DNA of 64,000 bases, taken from positions 310,001-374,000 of the forward strand of contig JAZKJV010010129.1 in assembly GCA_037367405.1 (NCBI GenBank), given 5' to 3'. The translations under genes were made by a program, and so were the position numbers. Shown here piece by piece: positions 33,373 to 42,063 of the stretch (the stretch's first letter is position 1; every line of letters begins with the position of its first letter). Origin of the DNA: Ottelia alismoides (Eukaryota > Streptophyta > Magnoliopsida > Alismatales > Hydrocharitaceae). The notes under the pieces were generated by a model. That model worked only from the letters and a program-made list of their open reading frames with translations. It was not told where the DNA came from and did not search any database.

Positions 33373-33516
33373 TGTAGAGATGAAAGAATGAATTGCATTA
33401 CTGAGAGGCCCTAAGGCTCTCTTATATATGAGACAAACTTGTTGGGAAATTACAAGAAGAAGACAAAAGAAAAGAAAAATATCCAAATAATATGAAAGAT
33501 AAGTAATATCTCAATA
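33373..33516 (-). repeat. 5' LTR of C
   Basis: 144 bp, colinear with 28452-28593; ends CTCAATA, so the terminal CA has mutated to TA. Confidence 0.88.
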
Positions 33517-33521
33517 GTCTG

Positions 33522-33893
33522 AAATTAGTTCGAATATGAGTTTTCAGGGATAAAGAGATCTGAAATCGGTCTGGATTTGAGTTTTCAGACCTTCAGCGGT
33601 CACCACGGACCACCAATATGAGACTAAGGTCCTCCTGGAGTTGCAACATCACTTGTTAGAGCCGCAAAGGGTCTGCAACAACACCTAGAGCAACTGTGTG
33701 TGGTCCCCAATGGTGATCTGCACCAACAATGGCAGTAGGTGGTGGCCCTGGAGGTGAGAAGGAGGTCATGTGTGGAGCCTTTGCGGCGGAAGATGGACTC
33801 CATAGAAGAGGCGGAGGAGATCCGAGCATGCCATAGAAAGTTGAGTTGGTGGTAGGGGTGAGTTTAGGGTTCAGGCTCCGGTCTATAACCGTC
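33522..33893 (-). other. Leader of copia J
   Basis: Sequence between the C insertion and the primer site of J. No conserved protein is seen; the 92-codon minus frame (33656-33934) overlaps the primer site and LTR and is therefore not a gene. Confidence 0.6.
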
Positions 33894-33905
33894 GCTCTGA
33901 TACCA
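33894..33905 (-). other. Primer-binding site of J
   Basis: GCTCTGATACCA, complement of the tRNA-Met site, directly abutting the J LTR. Confidence 0.88.
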
Positions 33906-34059
33906 TGTGGAGAAAGAATGAATGACTTTTTCATTCAAAAGATTTAGGATTTCTTATATAATCTGAAAACCTATAGAACCGAATAGGAGAGAATTACAAA
34001 AAGGCACAAAATTGTTACATGACTCCATAAATAGATAAAGAGGAAGTTTCTCAATAACA
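33906..34059 (-). repeat. 5' LTR of copia J, 154 bp
   Basis: On + it begins TGTGGAGAAAG and ends TCTCAATAACA, with TTTCTTATATAATC as TATA-like core. Related to the LTR of I. Confidence 0.8.
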
Positions 34060-34090
34060 GAATAACGCTAACAAATAAAAAAGAAGAATC

Positions 34091-34460
34091 CACTTCAACC
34101 GATATGCCCATGGGTACGGCTTTACATAACATAGAAATCGTACTAGGAAAAGGGTGGATCTAGCTAGAGCATCAGGTGTTGTAGCGAAACAGAGTGCAAT
34201 AGAGGGCAAATTGATCATATTAAGACTACCGTCTGGAGAGGTCCATTTAATATCCAAAAACTGTTCAGCAACAGTCGGACAAGTGAGTAACACTGAAGTG
34301 AACCAAATATTTTTGGGTAGAGCCGGATCTAAGTGTTGTCTAGGTAAACATCACATAGTAAGAGTAGTTATGAATCCTATAGATCATCCACATGGGAGCG
34401 TTGATAGAAGCAAGAAAAGAAAAAATCGGTGATAGTTTTATTCTTCGTTGGCGTAAATAG
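34091..34460 (+). pseudogene. rpl2: Plastid rpl2 fragment in nuclear DNA (NUPT)
   Basis: Fragment of the plastid gene for ribosomal protein L2, a large-subunit protein near the peptidyl-transferase centre. It begins at '[14 protein letters not shown]', shifts frame near 34155, then continues '[20 protein letters not shown]', 'GRAGSKC' and 'MNPIDHPHG' up to about 34400. The segment after 'HPHG' (normally leading to 'GRKKPTTPWGYPALG') is deleted and the sequence rejoins at the extreme C-terminus, ending in the plastid-type stop at 34458-34460. The N-terminal half, both flanking plastid genes and the intron are missing. Many substitutions, a frameshift and a deletion indicate an old transfer, not assembly contamination. 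The C-terminal ending resembles monocot plastid rpl2 in my memory, a weak hint only. Confidence 0.93.
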
Positions 34461-34499
34461 AATTAAGAAAATTGATAATAGAATTTTTAGAATTTGAAA

Positions 34500-35005
34500 T
34501 TGTTTATGGGCTTTATCCGTGTGAAATGGGTGATCCGATTGTGTGGAATACGGATGATTTGGTTTCTCATTTGGTTAGGAATATGTATGGTATTCCTGAC
34601 TCGTTGGTGGCGAACAATGTACAGTTTCCATCATCTATTTGGCAGGGAATTTCCAAGATCTCTTGGAGCTGGGGGAGTAGTTGCCCCCCGATACTTGGTA
34701 ATGGCAATACCTTTCATTTCTGGCTAGACAATTGGACGAGTCTAGGCACTTTCGGGGACCGCTACCCACGTTTATTTACACATGCAGAGGAACCGAATAT
34801 TCACGAGCACCGGGCCTAGGAGGGTGGATCCAGGTGCCCCTTATTCGCGGTGGCATTCTCAAAGTAGAGACTACATGATTATTTAATGTTGCTTGAAGAC
34901 CTGACAGAACTAGAACATACCTCATATGGGAGGGACCATTTTGTTTGGGCAAATGACGATTTCTCGATTAAAGAAGGCATATAGATTTTTCCCAAATAGT
35001 CGTGG
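34500..35005 (+). pseudogene. L1-type LINE fragment O (RT to linker)
   Basis: A 115-codon open stretch (34472-34819) reads as the region after the L1 RT in plants: 'PSSIWQGISKISWSWGSSC' then 'LGNGNTFHFWLDNWTSLG' and 'RYPRLF', matching the equivalent part of L1 copy P (61240-61310). Beyond a stop at 34819 the reading continues roughly as 'FVWANDDFSIKEGI' to about 35005. Neither the endonuclease nor the RT core is present, and the zinc-binding C-terminal domain is missing because the fragment is cut by an RTE tail. No poly(A) or TSD is visible. Confidence 0.8.
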
Positions 35006-35011
35006 CTTGGT

Positions 35012-35203
35012 TAAGGATGACTTCAGATGTTGAGCCAGCTATTAGAGAACGAGGAAGACCCAAGAAGTGTTGGAATGAGACTATACGAAAGGATTTTAGT
35101 TTTTTGGACATAAACCTGAGGTTGACCCAAGATAGATTTAAATGGACACAAAGAATCCATATTGCTGACCCTACTTAATTGTGGGAAAAGGATTTGTTGT
35201 TGT
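35012..35203 (+). pseudogene. 5'-truncated RTE LINE tail
   Basis: The last coding part and 3' end of a plant RTE LINE: 'RGRPKKCWNETIRKDF' reading near 35050-35100, a Thr-Gln-Asp-Arg block, then the conserved 3' end 'CTGACCCTACTTAATTGTGG' and the GTTGTTGTTG tail typical of this clade (35165-35203). It adjoins the truncated LTR of D on the right. Confidence 0.82.
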
Positions 35204-35321
35204 TGATATCAATTTAAAAAATTCGATCAATAAATGGATTTAATTAAGAAAGCTCTAAAAAAATTGATCAATAAATGGATTTAATAAAGAAAGCTCTGTC
35301 TATTTATTAAAAAAGAGGGTA

Positions 35322-35355
35322 GACGTCCACCATGGTTCAACAACCTATGGACGTC
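35322..35355. promoter_or_regulatory. U3 hairpin of LTR D
   Basis: Arms GACGTCCA (35322-35329) and TGGACGTC (35348-35355) with further pairing of CCATGG and CTATGG inside. Same place in the LTR as the A hairpin, different sequence. Confidence 0.6.
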
Positions 35356-35754
35356 CACTCTAGGGAATGGAAATGAGTAAAAATTAATATATCCACTATA
35401 TTAATTATCTAAATAATTGAATAATCACCGAATAATTCCAAATTATTCGTGATAAGTGCAACTATACTATTGACTATTGAGAATTACATTCTTCCATCCA
35501 ATACTTAATATAAATCATATTACATTAAACTATGTAATGCGAATCCAATTCACATTAACATATAAATTGTGAATCTCATTCATAATTAACTCTCTCCAAG
35601 ATATTGTGGATCATATCTGCATTATCCAAGATTATTGTCGATAGTGTTATCCACATTAATTTTATCCGTGATAATGAAATTCAATTTAATTATCATAGAT
35701 GTCTCTATCTACATTAATTGTGATAATTACATCCTATTTAACTATCCAATTTTC

Positions 35755-36790
35755 CAATACAACAACAAAGCATTTTAAGTAGGGTCGGCTACATGGATTC
35801 TTCGCCTCCATTCAGATCTATCTTGGGTCAATCCCGGGCTTATATCCAAAAACTAAGATCCCTTCGTATAGTCTCCTTCCAACACTTTTTGGGTCATCCT
35901 CGCCCTCTCTTAGCCGGCTCAACATCCCAACATTCGCATCTCCTAACTGGTGCATCAGCTGATCTTCTTTGCAAATGACAAAACCATCTTAAATGGTTTT
36001 CTCGCATCTTATCCTCGATCAGAGCTACACCAACTTTCTTTCTGATTGCATCATTCTGAATCCGAACTTTACGTGTATGTCCACACATCCACCTTAGCAT
36101 TTCATTTCTGCTACAGCCATTCTCTGCACATGTCTATGGTTCAGAGGCCAACATTCATATCCATAGAGCATAGCAGGTCTCACGGCTACTTTGTAAAACT
36201 TTCCTTTAGTTTTTAAAGGAATTTTCTTATCACAGAGAACAACAGAGGCTCCTCTCCACTTTAACCATCCTGCATTTATTCTATTAGTAACATCTCCATC
36301 AATTTCCCCATCATGTTGCAAAATAGATCCCAGATATATAAAAGAATCTCTCTTCTGAATGTTATCGTCACCAATCTTCACATTGATTCCTTCGTCATTG
36401 CCTTTCTGTCTTAGCCCTACTTATACGAAATCCTTTAGTCTCCAACTCATGTCTCCGGACCTCAAGCTTCTCATTTACTACATCTTTAGTCTCGTCAATC
36501 AACACAATATCATCAGCAAATAACATGCACCAAGGTAACTCATCCTGAATGTGACTTGTCAACTCGTCCATAATCAAAATAAAAAGAAATAGACTCAAAG
36601 CTGAACCTTGATGTAAACCAATGTTGATGTCAAAATAGCTTGTCTTCCCAGACGAGGTCCCTACACAAGATAAAGCCCTATCATACATGTCCTTTATGAG
36701 GCTAATGTATAGGACAGGTACTTGTCTCTTCTCCAAAACTCTCCACAATATCTCTCGTGGGACAAAATCATAAGCCTTCTCCAAATCAAT
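35755..36790 (-). mobile_element. RTE-clade LINE N2, 5'-truncated, with 15-bp TSD
   Basis: Inserted in the D 3' LTR. The duplication AACTATCCAATTTTC (35740-35754 and 36791-36805) is exact. The CAACAACAA complement of the TTG tail sits at the left end (35762-35770). Reading leftward from 36784: RT from '[17 protein letters not shown]' through 'GLHQGSALS' and the intact catalytic '[12 protein letters not shown]' to 36395; then 'GEIDGDVTNRINAGWLKWRG' and 'VAVRPAMLYGYECWPL' (36381-36094); then 'LRWMCGHTRK' and 'DKMRENHLRWFCHLQRR' (36100-35894). Three frames are used, so it is inactive. The endonuclease is missing by 5' truncation, the normal fate of LINE copies. Confidence 0.92.
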
Positions 36791-37314
36791 AACTATCCAA
36801 TTTTCAAATGCTTAGATAAAATTGCTCATGGAATAATTCTCGAACTCTTACAAGAATTGTGTGCCTTCTCCTTAAATACTTGGAGATAAGGTCAGGACGA
36901 TTGTATATGCCATGTATAGTGACTTAAATAGTGAGATCCAATCTCATATCCATATCTAGAAGACCACTCAGAGATTTCTGACCATGTCAGTCATGATATC
37001 ACATCTTCTCATAGCATCCGAATCATATTCGGATCAATGTCCAACAATTGGATCAAGATCAGATATCAAGTCTACTGAGAAGAGTCACTAAAATCAAAAC
37101 ATATTTCATCGCTCCCTCGGAATGGAAGCGTCATTTTATACAATCGTTTAAGATCACTTCACCCTCGAGTATTCTTAATACTCGTACACCTTGCATACTG
37201 GAAGACCATAATTAAACCCAAAGTTCTGATCTCATTTTGGATTGTCTCCTTTAAGGTTTTATCGTTAAGTTTATCATTCGATCATTGGGAGTCGGTATCA
37301 ATCATATGTTTCCA

Positions 37315-37914
37315 CTGGGGTCCTTACTTGCTCACTGTAAACTCATCTGGGGTCTCAGGCTTCCGGAAAGGATTGGTATCTTTCTATGGATTCTTAGGCG
37401 TGGACGACTTCCTACCCGCGACCGTCTTGTTGCGCTCTTCCCAAACTCTTCCAATTTATGCGGGCTGTGCGATTCGGCTATTGAGACGGCCGACCATCTA
37501 TTCCTTCATTGCGACCTCGTACGACTCATTTGGGAGGATATTGCCTGGCTGAATCTTTCCTCGCTGGAGTCTCTTTGGGAGAGCTTAGTAATCGCAGCTA
37601 ATCGTACAAGGGCGGAGAGACTTCTTCCCTTCGCGCGCATTTGGAGTATCTGGCTGGGAAGAAACAAATCTCTCTTTGCGGGGCAGAGATTCTACATAGA
37701 AAATATTTGTATGGATGCGAACCGCTTTTGTTTGGACTGGTCTTCTGTATAGAGTTTTTGTTTATGTTGCGGGGGCGATTGGTATCATTTAGTGATACCA
37801 CTTTCCCTTATCCCTCCCTTTCTTCTCCCTCTGTAAGTATCTTCTCTTCTCTTTCTTAATAAACTGGGGCGAACACCTACGGGTGTATCCCCCTTTTTTG
37901 GAGTGTCAAAAAAA
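37315..37914 (+). mobile_element. L1 LINE 3' end, 600 bp, with 15-bp TSD
   Basis: Inserted in the D 3' LTR. The duplication AATCATATGTTTCCA (37300-37314 and 37915-37929) is exact and the copy ends in a short A run. Coding from 37315 to 37752 is the RT zinc-binding domain: 'ERIGIFLWILRRGRLPTRDRL', then Cys-Gly-Leu-Cys and a His-Leu-Phe-Leu-His-Cys pattern (about 37455-37525), open for some 130 codons. It is followed by a 160-bp 3' untranslated region with TTAATAAA at 37855. RT and endonuclease are absent (5' truncation). This is the best preserved LINE domain in the window. Confidence 0.93.
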
Positions 37915-38699
37915 AATCATATGTTTCCAAAAACATATATCATACCCACAAATCATATCTTGCTTTCAAAGTGAGATGACCATCGATGGAATTTGGTTGG
38001 TCCCAATATCTCATGAGTGAGCTCATGTCTTCTGATTCGATAGTGAACATGCATGATCCCTTTGAGAGATCGTATTATTCATATGCTCGTGTATGCACAC
38101 TAGCTCGTCGGTGTATAGACCTTGATTAGGTCATCAACCTGATAGTGTGCATAATATACATACTCAGACATATAGTAATACATATTGTCTCCGGATGCAT
38201 GCCTATATCGTGACAGAATACGACATAGATCTTAGCTATCTCGATCTCGCTAATCTCTATTCCTATGCAGAGAACATGCACCAAGAGGTCGGCTGAATAT
38301 CATCCTTTGGAGTAAGTATTGTTATCTCCTTCTCATGCTAGAGATCCTTTGTTGACAATCATTTAACGGTGCTAGATAAGTTCTCAATCTAACTCTTTAG
38401 ATATCATCTCAGCACAAGCCTCTATGATTCAACCATATGATCGACAGTTGTATGATTATCAAGATGGCCATGCTACATAACCCTAATTATACAAAGGGAC
38501 CTTATAAATGCATGCATTCATTAATCTCGAACATGGAGTGAAAATCAATAACTTTTATTGATATAAAAGGATTACAATAACATTTATTATAGAAATGGTT
38601 CGCCAAGGACTCTAATGTCTAATAATATCTCACTAGTCATCAGAACCATTCTGGTAAAATTCGTAAACCCATACTCATTACATGTTGGTCAAAAACCTC

Positions 38700-41600
38700 T
38701 TGTGATAAAGGTTTGGTAAGTGGATCAGCAATGTTGTCAGCAGATGTCACCTTGGTGATGACGATGTCACCATGCTTCCGAATCTCCCGAATGATGTGAT
38801 ATTTCCTCTCAACGTGGTTGCTCTTTTTGGTGTCATCTGGGTTCCTTCACCTGCGCTATGGCTCCCGTGTTATCGCAGAGCAACAGGATGAGGGCTTAAG
38901 AAACTATGCACAGCTCTAAGATGAACTTGCGCAACCGCATTGCCTTTTTTGCAGCATCCGATGCGGCAATCTACTCAGCTTATTTTGTTGAATCAACCGT
39001 GGTGTCCTACTTCTTGCTTCTCCAGCTCACAGCATCACTGTTCAACAAAAATATGAACCCCGAAGTTGACTTTCTGTCATCAATGTCAGATTGGAAGTTC
39101 AAATATGTGTATCCTAAGACTTGGAGATCATCATCTCAATAAATCAAGATGTCAACTTGCGTTCGTCTTAGATACTTGAAGATATTCTCAACTGGTTCCA
39201 ATGTTGTTCTCCATAGCAGGATTGGTAATGGCTTACCACTCCCACTGCATGAGAGATATCCGACCTTGTGAACATACATACATTAGGCTTCCAAAAGCCG
39301 ATGTGTATAGCCATCTAACCATTATCTTATTTTCCTCAACATTTTGAGGAGTCATCCCTTTAGACAGGTAGATACCATGTCTTAAGGAAAGGAAGCATTT
39401 CTTGGAATTTTCCATATAGAATCGTTCCAGGATTTTCTTAATGTATCCATGTTAGGACAATCCCAAAATCCTCTTTCTTGTTTCTGAACAGCTTCAGACT
39501 CAAGAAGTGAGAGGCTTCTCCAAGATCTTTTATCTTGAATGTGTGCAAGAACCAGACCTTAACACTAGTCATTATCCATATATCATTCCCAATGACAAGG
39601 ATGTCATCTACATAAAGCACGATGAACACAGTGGCGCTCCCACTAAGCTTCTTGTACACACATGGTTATCGAGATTTTGGATGAAATCATAACCCTTTAT
39701 GCTTTCACCAAATCTGATGTTCCAGCTACGAGAAGCTTGTTTGAGACCATAGATAGACTTCTTCAACTTGCACACTTTGCCTTCCTCCATTATAAAGCTA
39801 TGGGTTGCTCCATATAGATGTCCTCCTCGAGGTATCCATTGAGGAATGCAGTCTTGATATCTGTCTACGAGATGTCGTAGTCAAGATGTGCAGCTATAGC
39901 TAGCAATGCCCTGACGGACTTGAGCATGGCCACAGGGGAGAATGTCTCCTCGTAGTCGATGTCTTCTCTCTGTGTGTAACCCTTGGCTACGAGTAGTGCT
40001 TTGAAGGTCTCTACCTTCCCATCAGGCTCCTTTTTTCTCTTAAAGATCCAATTACACCCAATTGGTTTTACCCCTTCAGGTAATCCTTTAGGGTCCATAC
40101 ACCGTTCTTGTACGTGGAGTCTTTTTCAGACTTCATGGCTATCATCCATATATCTATGTCATGATCCCCGAGTGCTTCATCATATAAAGTAGGATCATTG
40201 TCAGATTCTTCTGACACATGGAATCTGTACCTTTCAAGTGGCATGACCACCCTCGAACTCCTTCGAAGAGGTATAAGTGTATCATCTTCATTTATCTCTT
40301 TTGTTTCTGGTTCAGGAACCTCAATATCCTCAGAGGATTGAATGAGTTCCTTTACTTCATTTTTGTCTTGACTCTTAAGAAAGTCATCATCCAAGAATTT
40401 GGCATCCCTAAAGACGAATACATTTCGAGTCTCAGGGTAATAAAGTTGGTATCAAATATTGTCCTTCACATACTCGATGAAATAGCACTCTTTAGTGTGA
40501 GATTCTAGCTTACTTGCATCCACATCCTTGGCATGCACCAAGCAACCCCAAATCCTCAAGTGTCTAATACTGGGCTTGGATCCAAATCAAAGCTCATGAG
40601 GGGTTTTTGGTTACTTGCTAGGAATCTTATTAAGGATATATATTATAGACTCTGTTGTATATCCCCGAAAACTAAGAGATAAATGTGATTTACTCATCAT
40701 TAAACGAACCATGTCTTTAATGGTCTTGTTGTGTCTTTCAGAAACACCATTTAGTTGGGGAGTTCCAGGAGGAGTGAGATTGGACATAATTCCTCTCTTA
40801 AAGGTATTCCTTGAATTCATCTTAGCGGTATTGCCACCTCGGTTAGAACGAATTCGTTTAATCTTTCTATCGATTTGGTGCTCAACCAAAGCCATGAACT
40901 CTTTGAAATTTTCAAAGGTTTCGGATTTGTGACATAATAGAAAGATAAACCCGTATCACGAATGGTCATCAATAAAAGTCACGTAATATCGATATCTATT
41001 TCGAGTCGTGATATTGAATGGACCACATACATCAATATGAATTCGGCCAAGTATACCTTCCATCTAGTACCCTTATTTCGGAAGGGTGATTTGGTAATTT
41101 TACCTTGAATATAGCGCTCGCAAGTAGGTAAACTTTGGACTTAACAAAATCTAAAGGTATATATTTTACCAATCTATGTATCCTATCAACAAATAAATAG
41201 CCAAGACTTTGATGCCAATTAATGGTTAAATGATTGTTATCCTCTCTTGATCACTTGAGGTTATTATTATTAGTGGATGTAGCATTCATGACACGTTCAT
41301 CAATGCATAATTCAAAGAGTCTACCAGAAGTTCAAATACCATCTGTAATATATTTACCATAACGACTTATGACAATTTTATTTCAAAATTGGAAGTCATA
41401 TCTATTTCCAACTAATTTAAATACAGATAACAAGTTCCTTCTAACTTTAGGTACATAGAGAAACTCTTAAAGTAACAAGACTCTCCCAGTAGCTAAAGAT
41501 AGTTTGCAAGTCCTGACAGCGACTGCTGCGACAGTTGCATCAGATCCCATCTGGATGACTATCTCTCCATCCTCAAGCTTTCTAGTTTCCTGAAACAAAT

Positions 41601-41907
41601 GCAACACATTGCATACATGAATGGAAGCACCGGAATCACTAATCTAACTACCTTCTCGTTCTACAAGAAAGTTAGTTTCAATGATGAAAGTAGATTTTAT
41701 ACATGATGGAGCGATATCTTTACCCTCTTCCAAGGTTTTCAGGTAATTTGGACAATTCTTGTTCCAGTACCCCAACTTCTTACAGTGATAACAGACATCC
41801 GCTTTCTTGGATGCCAAGAGAGTAGAAGTCTAAGAGGAGGAGGATCCAACAGCTTGACTCTTCTTATCCTTAAGGGTCGGACCCATCCGGGACCCCTGCT
41901 TCCAACC
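38700..41907 (-). pseudogene. Protease-integrase-RT-RNase H remnant of D
   Basis: Reading leftward: zinc knuckle near 41800-41750 reads 'CYHCKKLGYWNKNC', where the usual His is Tyr. A decayed protease region follows, then GAG-pre-integrase near 41230-41100. The integrase core (40895-40611) has 'IDRKIKRIRSNRGG', 'PPGTPQLNGVSERHNKTI' and 'TTESIIYILNKIPSK'. RT: 'GVKPIGCNWIFKRKKEPDGK' and 'YEETFSPVAMLKSVRALLAIAAH' (40098-39865), 'KLKKSIYGLKQASRSWNI' near 39760-39710, intact 'VLYVDDILVIGND' near 39615-39575, then 'SKKCFLSLRHGIYLSKGMTP' (39415-39340). RNase H to about 38700 is the most decayed. Pieces lie in at least three frames. The family is the same as A, and D shows what A looked like before decay. 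Confidence 0.87.
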
Positions 41908-41912
41908 GCGCT

Positions 41913-42056
41913 TGATGGGAGAAAACTTTACTTCATATCATAGAGGAGACCTTAGGGATCTCTTATATAGGAGAAAAGCCATGGGTTAATTACAGAGAAG
42001 TACATGAAAGAAATATAAATGAGAAAAACATACCTGGAGATATAATTATCTCAACA
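41913..42056 (-). repeat. 3' LTR of E
   Basis: 144 bp, TGATGGGAGAAAAC...ATCTCAACA on +; near identical family to the G LTR in complement. Confidence 0.92.
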
Positions 42057-42063
42057 CTCCCCC

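Larger units (their letters stand above)
28452..33516 (-). mobile_element. Complete copia element C, inserted in J
   Basis: LTRs 28452-28593 (142 bp) and 33373-33516 (144 bp), clearly diverged (more than 15 differences). Primer site complement at 33361-33372, polypurine complement CTCCCCCTC at 28594-28602. TSD GTCTA (28447-28451) and GTCTG (33517-33521), one mismatch. The outer termini have decayed from TG/CA to TA/TA. By LTR divergence it is the oldest of the short-LTR copies C, E, F and G. Confidence 0.9.
20126..34059 (-). mobile_element. Copia element J, host of K, C and a foldback element
   Basis: Minus-strand copia reconstructed across its insertions: 5' LTR 33906-34059, primer site 33894-33905, leader 33522-33893, then (after C, 28452-33516) leader and gag start 28193-28451, then (after K, 21594-28187) gag 21424-21588, then (after a foldback insertion, 20977-21414) gag and protease to 20126, where copia I begins. 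The gag reading resumes across the K and foldback gaps, which confirms the order. The RT half is not found left of I. Confidence 0.8.
35204..38624 (-). repeat. 3' LTR of D with RTE and L1 insertions
   Basis: Reverse complement of the A LTR: blocks match A 6211-7960 in inverse order, ending with TGTCTAATA at 38616-38624. The part corresponding to the A promoter region and LTR end is missing on the left. The 35230-35300 stretch holds a short near-duplicate (GATCAATAAATGGATTTAAT at 35223 and 35263). Interrupted by N2 and by the L1 at 37315-37914. Confidence 0.8.

Noticed and set aside
34154..34432. Functional nuclear rpl2
   Set aside because: N-terminal half missing, frameshift at about 34155 and an internal deletion; no transit peptide.
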